Made by a program: the position numbers and the translations under genes. From positions 1 to 64,000 of the forward strand of contig NZ_LT629755.1 of assembly GCF_900104685.1 (NCBI RefSeq): 64,000 nt of DNA. The letters are read 5' to 3'. Source of the stretch: Agromyces flavus. GTDB taxonomy: Bacteria; Actinomycetota; Actinomycetes; Actinomycetales; Microbacteriaceae. Shown here in pieces: positions 1-9,147 of this stretch. The notes below the pieces were generated by a model. The model was not told the origin of the DNA. It did not search any database and worked only from the letters and a program-made list of their open reading frames with translations. Each line of letters begins with the position of its first letter. Positions within the stretch are counted from its first letter, which is position 1.

Positions 1-1419
1 GCAGCGCCGCGAGTTCGCCGCGATCGACGCGGCCGGCAAGGTCGCCGTGGTCACGCGCTCCGACGCCGTCTCGCCGTCCGAGCGCGCGGTCAACGCGCTC
101 GCCGCCGGCGCCACCATGCTGCTCGTGGCCAACGACGCCGACGGCGAGCTCAGTGAGTGGGTCGGCCGACGACGGCTCCGACGTCGCCATCCCGGTCGCC
201 ACGATGAGCGGCGTGCAGGGACGCCGGGTCTTCGACGCCCTCGGTTCCGCGAAGGGCGGCATGACGATCTCCGGTACGGGCGTCGCCGACGCCCACGAGA
301 TCTGGGACATCGCGCGCTACGACGCCGACGCCATCCCGGCGGACTGCACTACGCGCCATCCGACCTCGCCCGCATCGACACCTGGTACCGCGGCGAGGCC
401 GGCGACCGGCTCGCCGAGTTCCGCTGGGACCTCGCGCCGAACGGCGCGTACGGCTTCGGCTTCCCGATGAACGCGGTGCGCGGCATCGAGCGGACGGAGT
501 GGGTCAATACCGACGTCGACTGGTACCAGGACGCGACGGTGCTCGATGTGGGCTGGCAGGTCCGTGACGTGCCCCGGTCGTACGAGCCCGGCGAGCACGT
601 CGAGACGAGCTACTTCGGTCCGATCGTGCGTCCCTACGTCGGCGAGGGCTACTTCGCGCCGTACCGTTCGGCCGACTGGATGCAGGTCAACCTGCCGTCG
701 TGGGCCGATGGCGGCGATGCCCGGCACACCGGAGCGTTCGACGTGTTCGCGGCCACCCGGGTGTCTCGCAGAACACCGACTTCTACCTCGACGGCGAGCT
801 GCTGAAGTCGGGGCCGTTCCAGGGCGTCAACGTCTGGGACCTGCCCGACGGCGATGCCGAGGTGCGGGTCGTCAACACGGCGACGCACGATGGCTCGGCG
901 CTCGCGTCGTCGACGAAGACCCTGTCGGAGTGGACCTTCACGACGAGCGGGTCGCGCGACGACTGGTCGTTCCAGTTCCAGCCCATGATTCAGACGGTGT
1001 ACGACATCGAGACGGATGCCGCGGGCATGGCCGGCGTGGGACGCAAGAAGGGTGAGGCGGTGCCGCTCTCGCTCGAGCTCGGGCACGTCGCCGGCGCGGT
1101 CGGCTCGGGCGCCATGACAGAGGCCACGCTCGAGGTGCGCGTCTCGGGCACGGACTGGAAGCCCGTGCCGCTCGAGCTGCTGTCGGCCGACGACTCCGGC
1201 CCGGGCGAGGCGCCCGGCGGGATCTTCGCCGAGGGTCGAGCCTGGGTGAGCGGCTACGAGGCGTCGCTGCCGGTGCCCGACGCGGGCGCGTGGCTCGACC
1301 TGCGCGTGACCGCGACGGATGCCGCGGGCAATACGTTCTCGCAGGAGATCGAACGTGCCGTCCAGGTCGCGCCGGTGAACCACGGCGCCGTGAAGGGCGG
1401 CCCGACGCCCTTGACCTGA
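1..1419 (+). pseudogene. Secreted S8 (subtilisin-type) protease, C-terminal part, with three frameshifts
   Basis: The reading starts outside the window and ends at the TGA at 1417-1419. Joined across frames it gives a protease-associated (PA) domain (roughly 1-290) followed by a long beta-rich C-terminal region of the kind found in large exported actinobacterial subtilases. The catalytic domain is upstream and not visible. Three changes of frame are needed, near 160, near 345 and near 765, and protein similarity continues smoothly on both sides of each. There is no transposon scar. Because the next gene is broken in the same way while the following 60 kb is clean, I think sequence error at a contig end is at least as likely as real gene decay. 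The S8 assignment rests on the PA domain and the C-terminal style, so a different PA-containing hydrolase is possible. Confidence 0.6.
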
Positions 1420-1432
1420 GCCGCGCAGGGAA

Positions 1433-1467
1433 GAGGCCCGGACGACGTCGCACGTCGTCCGGGCCTC
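1433..1467. terminator. Strong hairpin between convergent genes
   Basis: A perfect 16-base stem (1433-1448 with 1452-1467) around a three-base loop, 13 bases after the protease stop and just past the end of the convergent oxidoreductase gene. It can serve both strands. There is no T-run, as is usual in such GC-rich genomes. Confidence 0.75.
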
Positions 1468-1486
1468 GACCGCGTCGGACGCGGCG

Positions 1487-2358
1487 TCAGGCGGCGGCGG
1501 CGCTCGGTCTCCACGAGCTCGCGCAGCGCTCGACGAGTGGGGTCGTCGACGGCCGATGAGGCGCGAGAGCGTGCCATCCGACTCGGCGAGGTCGCCGCGC
1601 GCGATGCCCTCGTCGATGGCGGCGACGAATCCGGCCGTGCCCTCGTCGAGGCCGACGGCGGTGAGCGACGCGATGCGCTCGGCCGGGGTCTGCGCGACGA
1701 AGGCGACGTCGCGACCGAGTACCTCGGCGGCTGCCGCGGCGAGCTCGGCGAACGTCCACAGGCGCGTCGCCGCCGAGTTCGTACACGTTGCCGACGTGGC
1801 CGTCCTCGAGCAGCACGACGGCGGCGGCCTCGGCGAAGTCGCGGCGCGGTGCCGAGGCGACCCGACCGGCGCCCGTCGCGGCGGCGATCGTGCCCGTGGC
1901 GGCAGCGGTCGCGACATCCTGCGCGTAGTTCTCGGTGTACCAGTTGTTTCGAAGGATCACGCCGGGACGCCGACCTCGGCGATGACCTCCTCGGTGCCGC
2001 GGTGCTCGGGCATGAGGACGAGTTCGCTCGTCATGGCCTTGGGCCGCTCGTGTAGGCGAGCTTCGCCACGCCCGCCGCCTTCGCGGCCTCGATCACGTTG
2101 CGGTGCTGGGCGACACGGCTGCCGAACTCGGTGCCGGAGATGAGCAGCACCGAGTCGACGCGCCGAGGGCGGGCGCGATGGTCTCGGGCGGGCGTAGTCG
2201 AGCTCGACGACGCGGATGCCGCGGCTCGCGACATCCGCCAGCTTCGACGTGTCGCGGGCGCCGGCGACGATCTCGGCGGGTGCGGCGCCGCGGTCGAGCA
2301 GCGCGTCGAGGACGCGTCGGCCGAGGTGGCCGGAGGCGGCGGTGACGAGGATGGTCAT
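1487..2358 (-). pseudogene. NmrA/QorB-type NAD(P)-dependent oxidoreductase, multiply frameshifted
   Basis: The start is the ATG at 2358, behind AAGGGA. The N-terminus has the Rossmann glycine pattern TAASGHLGR, and the body matches NmrA-like NAD(P)H:quinone oxidoreductases (about 285 residues): a VLLISGTEF segment, then AYTSGP, then RNNWYTENY. To follow the protein one must change frame about six times (near 2190, 2155, 2045, 1962, 1760 and 1530), ending at about 1487. So many breaks with such well-kept sequence between them look like base-calling errors rather than slow decay. The gene is divergent from an HxlR regulator. In such pairs the oxidoreductase detoxifies quinones or aldehydes and is repressed by the regulator. 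Confidence 0.65.
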
Positions 2359-2422
2359 GGGGTATCCCTTCGGTCGGTTCACCGAAGCCAACCCGCCGAC
2401 CGCGGTCTACCTTCCCGCGCGC

Positions 2423-2449
2423 TGGTACCCACTTTTCGGTAAGGTACCA
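2423..2449. promoter_or_regulatory. Probable HxlR operator
   Basis: Inverted repeat TGGTACC (2423-2429) and GGTACCA (2443-2449) with a 13-base spacer, in the gap between the divergent oxidoreductase and regulator genes and ending one base before the regulator's ATG. GTAC-centred repeats are typical of HxlR/QorR-type sites. This placement would let the regulator control itself and its neighbour. Confidence 0.65.
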
Positions 2450-2450
2450 C

Positions 2451-2819
2451 ATGACGGTAAGTCTCGCGCAGATCCGCGAGCGGTCCGGCGAGGTCTTCCT
2501 CGAGGGATGCCCGACCCGGGTCGTGCTCGACCACATCATGAGCAAGTGGGGCGTCCTCGTACTGCTCGCCCTGACCGACGGCACGCTGCGGTGGGGCGAG
2601 CTCCGCCGCGAGGTCGAGGGCATCAGCGAGAAGATGCTCGCCTCGACGCTGCGCACGCTCGAAGCCGACGGGCTCGTCGTGCGCACGTCCTACCCCGAGG
2701 TTCCGCCGCGCGTCGAGTACGCCCTCACCGACCTCGGGCGCGAGCTCATGGAGCGCATGCTGCCGCTCGTCGACTGGGTCGCCGAGCACGCCGGCACGAT
2801 CACGGGCCGGCCGGCCTGA
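2451..2819 (+). CDS. HxlR-family transcriptional regulator, QorR-like
   Basis: 122 residues, the usual HxlR size. The winged-helix domain spans about 20-105, with the family pattern SKWGVLVLLAL, GISEKMLASTLRTLEADGL and VPPRVEYALTDLGREL. A single cysteine (Cys20) lies just before the first helix. This is the position used for thiol redox or electrophile sensing in YodB/QorR-type members, so a redox sensor is a reasonable inference. It is divergent from the QorB/NmrA-like oxidoreductase, with a GTAC inverted repeat between them, which fits repression of that gene and of itself. Confidence 0.85.
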   Translation: MTVSLAQIRERSGEVFLEGCPTRVVLDHIMSKWGVLVLLALTDGTLRWGELRREVEGISEKMLASTLRTLEADGLVVRTSYPEVPPRVEYALTDLGRELMERMLPLVDWVAEHAGTITGRPA

Positions 2820-2852
2820 CCGCCGACCGACCCGATGCCCGGCTCGTCGGCC

Positions 2853-3287
2853 TCAGCTGACCGCTGACGCCACCAGCTCGGAGTATCGCTGCTCGACCGC
2901 CGGCGTCCACTTGACGACCGCGAACGACGTGGGCCACATGTCGCCGTCGTCGAGGTTCGCCTTGTCGTCGAAGCCGAGCGTCGCATACCGGGCCTTGAAC
3001 TTGACGGCGGGCTGCATGAAGGCGACGACCTTGCCGTCGTCGTTCGCGAACGCCGGCATGCCGTAGTAGGTCTTCGGCATGAGCTGCGGCGCGACGCTGC
3101 CGACGACCTTGTAGAACCCCTCGGCGATCTCGCGGTCGTTCCCAGTCATCTCGTCGATCGCGGCACGGATCGCCTTCTCGCCCGCGGCGCGGTTCTTGCC
3201 CGCCTTCGCTTCGGCGCGCAACTCCTTCGCGCGGTCCTTGACGGCCTCGCGCTCGAACTCCGACAGGCCCTCGGTCTTCTCGGCCAT
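2853..3287 (-). CDS. DUF1801 / YdhG-like small protein
   Basis: 144 residues. The N-terminal third is a charged helix rich in Lys, Glu and Ala. The C-terminal two thirds carry the DUF1801 pattern, with PKTYYGMPAF, then VVAFMQPAVKFKARYATLGF, then WPTSFAVVKW. Some members of this fold are called iron chaperones (YdhG), but biochemistry is thin, so no function is asserted. The ATG at 3287 is preceded by a strong GGAGGAGGAG ribosome-binding site. It is convergent with the HxlR gene and monocistronic. Confidence 0.75.
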   Translation of the reverse strand: MAEKTEGLSEFEREAVKDRAKELRAEAKAGKNRAAGEKAIRAAIDEMTGNDREIAEGFYKVVGSVAPQLMPKTYYGMPAFANDDGKVVAFMQPAVKFKARYATLGFDDKANLDDGDMWPTSFAVVKWTPAVEQRYSELVASAVS

Positions 3288-3383
3288 GATCTCCTCCTCC
3301 AGGTCGGTGAGCCCCTGATCGGCTCTGTTCGTCACGGTACGCGGATGATGCGGCGCGCGCTTCTCGATTCCTGCTCGATGCGC

Positions 3384-3389
3384 CATCCT
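3384..3389 (+). promoter_or_regulatory. Leaderless -10 box (CATCCT) for the P-loop kinase
   Basis: CATCCT, then six bases, then the ATG at 3396. The spacing favours this start over the upstream in-frame ATGs at 3345 and 3378. Confidence 0.4.
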
Positions 3390-3395
3390 GAGGTC

Positions 3396-4091
3396 ATGGA
3401 CCGGCCCGACCCCGCGGCACCGCGCACGGCCGCGGCATTGACGGCACTCGTCGACCTCGCGCGCGACGAGCTCGCCGCGGCATCCGGTCATCGCGTGCTG
3501 CTGGGCATCACGGGCTGCCCAGGCGCGGGCAAGTCGACGCTCGCGACGGCGCTCGTCGAGGCCGTGAACCGAACGGATGGCGCGGGGCTCGCCGTGCACC
3601 TGCCCATGGACGGCTTCCACCTGGCCAACGCGACCCTCGACCGTCTGGGGCTTCGCGATCGCAAGGGCGCGATCGAGACGTTCGACGGTTGGGGCTTCGC
3701 CGGACTGCTCGAACGCGTCCTCGCCGAGACCGAGCACACCGTCTACGCGCCCGGCTTCGAGCGGTCGGTCGACGAGCCGGTCGCCGCCGAGATCGCGATC
3801 GAGCCGTCGGCGCGCATCGTGGTCGTCGAGGGCAACTACCTGCTCGTCGACGATGGGCCGTGGGAGCGGGTCGGCGACCTGGTCGACGAGGCGTGGTTCA
3901 TCGAGGCGTCCGAGGAGGAACGCGTGCGCCGGCTCGTCGAGCGCCACACCGCGTTCGGGCGCACGCCCGAGGCGGCGCTCGCGTGGGCGCACGAGGTCGA
4001 CGGCACGAACGCGCTCGTCATCGCGCCCACGGTCGCCCGCGCCGACCTCGTCGTGTCGGGCACGACGTGGGAGGTCGAGATCGGCGCCTGA
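3396..4091 (+). CDS. P-loop nucleoside/sugar kinase, YggC/FrcK-like
   Basis: 231 residues of the uridine-kinase-like P-loop family. Walker A is GCPGAGKST (about residues 40-48). It is followed by PMDGFHLAN, where Asp and His line the substrate pocket in this group, then APGFERSVDEPVA and VVVEGNYLL (Walker B region). The family includes FrcK of fructose uptake systems and YggC. No sugar transporter is adjacent, so the substrate is unknown. The ATG at 3396 is chosen because it carries the leaderless promoter spacing. The gene ends in a small hairpin. Confidence 0.85.
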   Translation: MDRPDPAAPRTAAALTALVDLARDELAAASGHRVLLGITGCPGAGKSTLATALVEAVNRTDGAGLAVHLPMDGFHLANATLDRLGLRDRKGAIETFDGWGFAGLLERVLAETEHTVYAPGFERSVDEPVAAEIAIEPSARIVVVEGNYLLVDDGPWERVGDLVDEAWFIEASEEERVRRLVERHTAFGRTPEAALAWAHEVDGTNALVIAPTVARADLVVSGTTWEVEIGA

Positions 4092-4092
4092 G

Positions 4093-4113
4093 GCGCGGGC
4101 CTTCGGCCCTCGC
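4093..4113 (+). terminator. Short hairpin after the kinase gene
   Basis: Nine-base arms with one mismatch (4093-4101 and 4105-4113) around a three-base loop, starting two bases after the stop codon. Confidence 0.5.
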
Positions 4114-4172
4114 AGGAAGGGCGCCCCCGCACGCGGGGTGCGGCGAGCCTTGCCAGCACGCCGACGCGGTCG

Positions 4173-4178
4173 TAACGT
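4173..4178 (+). promoter_or_regulatory. -10 box (TAACGT) for the hemerythrin gene
   Basis: TAACGT lies 39 bases before the ATG at 4218, giving a leader of about 30 bases that contains GGAG six bases before the start. Confidence 0.45.
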
Positions 4179-4217
4179 CGCGCGCAGCACCATCCGTCGC
4201 CGACGATCGGAGCACCC

Positions 4218-4952
4218 ATGGCCGCCACCGCCTTGCCGCCCAGCGGAGACCCGCCCGGATCGGGTGGCCGGGGCTCGAGCGGCACCGGCCCCGCCGCCGG
4301 CGCCCCGAAGACCTGCGACGCGCGCGGCATGGTCGAGATCCACCGCATGTACCGCGCGTCGTTCGGCGAGGGGCCGACGCTCGTGCGCGGCGTGGCCGAG
4401 GCGGATGACGCGCACGCCGACGTGGTCGGCGACCACCTCGCGATGATCTCCACGAGCCTGCACGCGCACCACGAGTTCGAGGACGAAAACCTCTGGGACA
4501 CGCTCGACGACCGCGCGCCCGCGTGCGCCGGCCATGTCGAGCGCATGAAGGAGCAGCACGCCGTGATGCTCGTGCACCTGCGCGAGCTCGACGCCGCGCT
4601 GCCTGCGTGGCGGGCGAGCGGTCGGCAGGCGGATGCCGCGAGGGTGCTGGCTGCGCTCGACGGCATCAACGCGGCGCTCGCCGTGCACCTGCCCGACGAG
4701 GAGGCCAACATCGTGCCCGTGATGGAGACGGTCCTCACCCAGAAGGAGGTCGACGCGGCATCCGTGCACGGCCGGAAGGCCACGCCGAAGGGCAAGACGT
4801 GGCAGCAGCTGGGCGCGATCCTCGCGGCGCAGCCCGATGGCGGGGACGAGTGGCTCCGCTTCCACCTGCCGCCGCCCGTACGCGGGGTCTGGCGGCTGAT
4901 TGGCCGGCGCAAGTACCTCGCGAATCGCGCGCAGCTGACCGGCACGAGATGA
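4218..4952 (+). CDS. Hemerythrin-domain protein
   Basis: 244 residues. A Pro/Gly-rich N-terminal 35 residues is followed by a helical hemerythrin (DUF/HHE) bundle. Candidate iron ligands are the His of EIHRMYRA, the HAHHEFEDEN cluster, HVERMKEQHAVML and AVHLPDEEAN. These non-haem di-iron proteins bind oxygen, NO or iron, and the role here is unknown. The next gene (GyrI-like) starts 10 bases after the stop and is likely co-transcribed. Confidence 0.85.
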   Translation: MAATALPPSGDPPGSGGRGSSGTGPAAGAPKTCDARGMVEIHRMYRASFGEGPTLVRGVAEADDAHADVVGDHLAMISTSLHAHHEFEDENLWDTLDDRAPACAGHVERMKEQHAVMLVHLRELDAALPAWRASGRQADAARVLAALDGINAALAVHLPDEEANIVPVMETVLTQKEVDAASVHGRKATPKGKTWQQLGAILAAQPDGGDEWLRFHLPPPVRGVWRLIGRRKYLANRAQLTGTR

Positions 4953-4962
4953 GGGGATCGCG

Positions 4963-5433
4963 ATGGCCTACGACGTGCAGGTGACCCTGGTGCCGCGGAA
5001 GGACGCGGCAGTCGTGCGGACGCGGACGACGTTCGACGAGATCCCGGAGTTCATGCGTTCCGCGTTCGAGCGCGTCGCGTCGGTCCTCGGGCCGCGCGGC
5101 CTCCTGGGCGACGGCCCCGCGATCGGCCGCTACACCGAGATGGACCCGGCGTCGGGCTCGTTGAGCGTCGCCGGATTCATCATCACGTCGCCGATCGAGC
5201 CCGAGGGCGAGGTCGTGCCCGACGAACTGCCCGAGGGCGAGGTCGCCAGCACCGTCCACCTCGGCCCCTACGCGACGATTTCCGAGGCCTACGACGCGAT
5301 CGCCGCCGCGATGGCGCTGCACGGGCGCGAGATCGACGAGTCGACCATGTGGGAGGAGTACTGGAGCCCGCCGGGCATGCCCGACGAGCAGGTGAAGACC
5401 GTCGTGTTCTGCCCGCTGAAGCCCGCCGGCTGA
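4963..5433 (+). CDS. GyrI-like small-molecule-binding protein
   Basis: 156 residues forming one GyrI-like/AraC effector-binding domain (two SHS2 modules), with the characteristic strands around residues 60-115, including ASTVHLGPYATISEAYDAI. The stand-alone form lacks a DNA-binding domain. Such proteins bind hydrophobic cations or act as hydrolases on electrophiles. It begins with ATG behind GAGGGGATCGCG, 10 bases after the hemerythrin gene. The pairing with hemerythrin suggests a stress role (inference). Confidence 0.8.
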   Translation: MAYDVQVTLVPRKDAAVVRTRTTFDEIPEFMRSAFERVASVLGPRGLLGDGPAIGRYTEMDPASGSLSVAGFIITSPIEPEGEVVPDELPEGEVASTVHLGPYATISEAYDAIAAAMALHGREIDESTMWEEYWSPPGMPDEQVKTVVFCPLKPAG

Positions 5434-5464
5434 GGGTTCGGCTCGGCCTGTCGGCGGCGCATGC

Positions 5465-5470
5465 GAGCAT
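5465..5470 (+). promoter_or_regulatory. Leaderless -10 box (GAGCAT) for the SNF2 helicase
   Basis: GAGCAT followed by seven bases and the ATG at 5478. It is used to prefer 5478 over the ATG at 5469, which overlaps the box. Confidence 0.4.
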
Positions 5471-5477
5471 GGTCCGC

Positions 5478-8400
5478 ATGCCCGCCGATCCGCTGCCGCC
5501 CGCCGGGGCGGCGCGCGACTGGCGCAGCGCGCTTGCCGCAATGGGCTCGCCGGCAGACGCGTCGCCGGTGAGGCGAGCGGATGGCGCGCCCGCCGACGAG
5601 CGCACGACGACGCGTCGACTCGGTCTGCAGTTCGAACTGCGGCGCCGGGTGCAGCGGCGCAACGGCGAGTGGCGCGGCCCGCGCGACGAGCCCGCTCGGC
5701 GCGCGGTCGCCGTCGACCGGCTCGCGGTGCGTCCGGTCACGCAGGGCTCGCGGGGCGCCTGGATCAAGGGCGGACTGACCTGGCAGAACATCGGCTTCCA
5801 GGCGTCCGCGGCCGGCGTCGACCCGGCGCAGTCCCGCTGGTTCGCCCAGTTCGCGATGCTCAAGGGGTCGGGCCCATCCCTGCAGGTGTACGGCTCCGAG
5901 TGGATCACGGTCGACGACTTCGAGAGCCCGCTGCTCTGGGCCCTCCTCGACGAGGCGGGCCGACTCGGCATCGCACTCGTCGGGTCGGATGCCACGCCAG
6001 AGGTCGCGCTTCGCGGCGGTGCCGTCATCGGGCTCGACGCCGCGGCCGGAGCCGACGGGGCGCTCACGCTCACGCCGATCCTGACGCTCGACGCCGACGA
6101 CCACGCGCTCGAGCACGCTCGGCCGGTCGCCGGGCACGGCGTGTACCGCTTCGACTTCGACGCCGGGCTCATCGAACTGGCGCCCTACGCGGGTGGGCTG
6201 CTCGGGCCGGCCGAGGCGGCCGTGCTGTCCGCGCCCGAGCCGATCCGGGTGCCCGCCGCCGAGGTGGCCGACTTCGCGACGTCGCACTTCCACGCGCTCG
6301 CCGGTTCGATCGCGGTGACGAGCCGCGACGGCAGCTTCGCGCCGCCGCCCCGCCCACCCGCGACCCTCGTGCTCGACGCGCGGTTCGAGTCCGGCGACGT
6401 GCTGCGGCTCGCGTGGCGGTGGGAGCACGCTGACGGGCGCACGACCGAGGTCGACCCATCCGCCGCCGTCGACGACCCCCAGCTCGACGACGACCTGCTC
6501 GCGCGGGTCGGCGACGAGCTCGGCTGGGTGCCGCTCGACGCGATCGTGCTCCGCGGTGTCGATGCCGCGCAGTTCACGGCCGAGCGGATGCCGCGACTCG
6601 AGGCGCTCGCGGCGCGCGCCGCCGGCGCCTCATTCCGCATCGACGTGCGCGGCGAGCGCCCCGACTACCGCGAGGCCACCGAGCGTCCTGAGGTGCGGGT
6701 CACCACGGTCGAGACCGACCAGCCCGATTGGTTCGACCTCGGCGTGGTGATCACCGTGAACGGACGGCCGGTGCCCTTCATGCGGCTGTTCCGAGCGCTC
6801 GCGAAGGGGCAGAAGCGCATGCTCCTCGTCGACAAGTCCTACCTCTCGCTCACGCAGCCGATCTTCGCCGAGCTGCGCGAACTCATCGAGGAGGCGGGCG
6901 ACCTCGCGGAGTGGGAGACCGGGCGCCTGCCGATCTACCGCAGCCGCACCAGCCTGTGGGCCGATTTCGAAGACCTCGCGGATGTCGCCGAGCCTGCGGT
7001 CACGTGGCGGGCGACGGTCGCGGCACTCGAGGGCGGACGGGTCGAGGAACTCGCGCCTCCCGAGGAGCTCGCGCTGCCACTGCGGCCGTACCAGCTCGCG
7101 GGGTTCCGCTGGCTCGCCTACCTCTGGGCGAACCGCCTCGGCGGCGTCCTCGCCGACGACATGGGGCTCGGCAAGACCGTGCAGTGCCTCGCGCTCATCC
7201 AGCACGCCACCGCCGCGCGGACCTCGGCTGACGGGGTCGACGGCGCGCCCTTCCTCGTCGTCGCGCCGACCTCGGTCGCGTCGAACTGGATCCACGAGGC
7301 CGCGCGATTCACGCCCGGGCTCCGCGTCGCATCGGTCAGCGGCACCCAGGCGACGCAGCGCCGACGCCTCGCCGACGTGGCGGCCCGAGCCGACGTCGTG
7401 GTCACGACCTACGCTGTGCTCCGCCTCGAGGCCGACGCCTTCGCCGAGCTCGACTGGGGCGGGCTCATCCTCGACGAGGCGCAGTTCGTGAAGAACGCGG
7501 CGACGAAGGTGCACGACGCGGCACGCGCCATTCGGGCTCCCTTCCGGCTCGCGGTCACGGGCACGCCGCTCGAGAACCACCTCGGCGATCTGTGGGCGAT
7601 CCTGCGCATCGTCGCGCCCGGACTCTTCCCGTCGCGTCGTGGGTTCGACGAGCGGTATCGACGACCCGTCGAGGACGACCGCAACGCCGAGCGACTCGAT
7701 CGGCTGCGTCGTCGCATCCGCCCGCTGGTACTGCGACGAACGAAGGAAGCCGTCGCGCCCGAGCTGCCGCCCAAGCAGGAGCAGGTGCTCGAGGTCGAGC
7801 TCGCACCCGAGCACCGACGCCTCTACGACGTGGTGCTGCAGCGCGAGCGGCAGAAGCTCCTGGGTCTCGTCGACGACCTCGACCGGCAACGGTTCATCGT
7901 GTACCGCTCGATCACGCTGCTGCGCATGCTCGCGCTCGACGCGACCCTCATCGACGCCGAGCGGCACGCCGGCATCCCGTCGGCCAAGCTCGACGCGCTG
8001 TTCGAGCAGCTCGACGACGTGCTCGCCGAGGGGCACCGCGCACTCGTGTTCAGCCAGTTCACGTCGTTCCTCGGCCGGGTCGCGGGCAGGCTGGATGCCG
8101 CGGGCGTGCCGTACGCGTACCTCGACGGCTCGACGACGGCTCGCCGCCGCGACGACGAGATCGCGCGCTTCCGATCGGGCGCGGCATCCGTGTTCTGCAT
8201 CAGCCTCAAGGCCGGCGGGTTCGGACTGAACCTCACCGAGGCCGACTACGTGTTCCTGCTCGACCCCTGGTGGAACCCGGCGAGCGAGGCGCAGGCGGTC
8301 GACCGTGCGCATCGCATCGGGCAGAAGCAGCACGTCATGGTGTACCGACTCGTCGCGGCGGGCACCATCGAGGAGAAGGTCATGGCGCTCAAGGCGCGGA

Positions 8401-8489
8401 AGGGCGCACTCGCGGCATCCGTGCTCGACGACGGCCTCGGCAGTGCGCAGCTCGACGCCGACGACCTGCGCGAGCTGCTCGAGGGGTGA
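5478..8489 (+). CDS. SNF2/RapA-type DEAD-like helicase
   Basis: About 1003 residues. The N-terminal half (to about 520) is the bacterial SNF2-associated region. I see no SWIM zinc finger. The helicase core follows: Walker A DDMGLGKT (Lys about 566), motif II DEAQ (about 666-669), motif III VTGTPLENHLGDLW, and the C-terminal lobe with SLKAGGFGLNL, LLDPWWNP and motif VI QAVDRAHRIGQ (about 940-950). All catalytic motifs are intact. Relatives are ATP-driven translocases that remodel protein-DNA or RNA polymerase complexes, and the exact target here is unknown. Single gene on its own promoter. Confidence 0.9.
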   Translation: MPADPLPPAGAARDWRSALAAMGSPADASPVRRADGAPADERTTTRRLGLQFELRRRVQRRNGEWRGPRDEPARRAVAVDRLAVRPVTQGSRGAWIKGGLTWQNIGFQASAAGVDPAQSRWFAQFAMLKGSGPSLQVYGSEWITVDDFESPLLWALLDEAGRLGIALVGSDATPEVALRGGAVIGLDAAAGADGALTLTPILTLDADDHALEHARPVAGHGVYRFDFDAGLIELAPYAGGLLGPAEAAVLSAPEPIRVPAAEVADFATSHFHALAGSIAVTSRDGSFAPPPRPPATLVLDARFESGDVLRLAWRWEHADGRTTEVDPSAAVDDPQLDDDLLARVGDELGWVPLDAIVLRGVDAAQFTAERMPRLEALAARAAGASFRIDVRGERPDYREATERPEVRVTTVETDQPDWFDLGVVITVNGRPVPFMRLFRALAKGQKRMLLVDKSYLSLTQPIFAELRELIEEAGDLAEWETGRLPIYRSRTSLWADFEDLADVAEPAVTWRATVAALEGGRVEELAPPEELALPLRPYQLAGFRWLAYLWANRLGGVLADDMGLGKTVQCLALIQHATAARTSADGVDGAPFLVVAPTSVASNWIHEAARFTPGLRVASVSGTQATQRRRLADVAARADVVVTTYAVLRLEADAFAELDWGGLILDEAQFVKNAATKVHDAARAIRAPFRLAVTGTPLENHLGDLWAILRIVAPGLFPSRRGFDERYRRPVEDDRNAERLDRLRRRIRPLVLRRTKEAVAPELPPKQEQVLEVELAPEHRRLYDVVLQRERQKLLGLVDDLDRQRFIVYRSITLLRMLALDATLIDAERHAGIPSAKLDALFEQLDDVLAEGHRALVFSQFTSFLGRVAGRLDAAGVPYAYLDGSTTARRRDDEIARFRSGAASVFCISLKAGGFGLNLTEADYVFLLDPWWNPASEAQAVDRAHRIGQKQHVMVYRLVAAGTIEEKVMALKARKGALAASVLDDGLGSAQLDADDLRELLEG

Positions 8490-8533
8490 CGCGGTCGCGT
8501 TCCCGAGCCTCGCGTGGTCCGCCGCCGCGCCGA

Positions 8534-8539
8534 TACTCT
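8534..8539 (+). promoter_or_regulatory. Leaderless -10 box (TACTCT) for the RimJ-like acetyltransferase
   Basis: TACTCT, six bases, then GTG at 8546. No Shine-Dalgarno sequence is present. Confidence 0.6.
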
Positions 8540-8545
8540 CGGACG

Positions 8546-9079
8546 GTGAATCCCGAACGCCCGCGCGTCAGGCTGATGCAGCCCGAAGACGCCGAAGAGC
8601 TCTCGGCCGTGCGCACGCGCGAGCAGGAGTTCCTCGCGCCGTGGGAGCCGGTGCGCCCCGACGGCTTCACGACGGTCGCAGGCCAGGCCGACATCATCGC
8701 CGCGTCCTTGCGGCTGCACGAGGCAGGTCAGTCGTTCCCGCTCGTCATCCTCGACGACGACGGCGCGATCATCGGCTCGATGGTGCTCAGCGGCATCATC
8801 CGCGGACCCTTCCTCTCGGCGAACCTCGGCTACTGGGTGGCGTCGTCGGCGAACGGGCGCGGCTACGCGACCTCGGCCGCGCGGGCGACGCTCGCGCTCG
8901 CGTTCGGCGAGCTCGGCCTGCACCGCGTGCAGGCGGCGACGCTGCCGCACAACGCCGCCTCGCAGCGGGTGCTCGCCAAGAACGGGTTCGAGCGCATCGG
9001 CTACGCGCCCCGCTATCTGCAGATCGCGGGGCAGTGGCAGGACCACGTGCTCTTCCAGCGCATCGCCGACGACGACTAG
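8546..9079 (+). CDS. GNAT acetyltransferase, RimJ/RimL-like
   Basis: 177 residues with the RimJ/RimL subgroup pattern: RPRVRLMQPEDAEEL at the N-terminus, NLGYWVASSANGRGYAT (acetyl-CoA pyrophosphate loop), then LHRVQAATLPHNAASQRVL and KNGFERIGYAPRYL. These enzymes acetylate N-terminal amino groups, of ribosomal proteins in the best-known cases. The substrate is not predictable here. GTG start set by the leaderless promoter. Confidence 0.88.
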   Translation: MNPERPRVRLMQPEDAEELSAVRTREQEFLAPWEPVRPDGFTTVAGQADIIAASLRLHEAGQSFPLVILDDDGAIIGSMVLSGIIRGPFLSANLGYWVASSANGRGYATSAARATLALAFGELGLHRVQAATLPHNAASQRVLAKNGFERIGYAPRYLQIAGQWQDHVLFQRIADDD

Positions 9080-9147
9080 CGAGTCCCAGCCTGGGGCGGC
9101 CGTGCATCCGCAGCCGCGCGGGTGTGGAATGGACGCGGAGGTCGACG

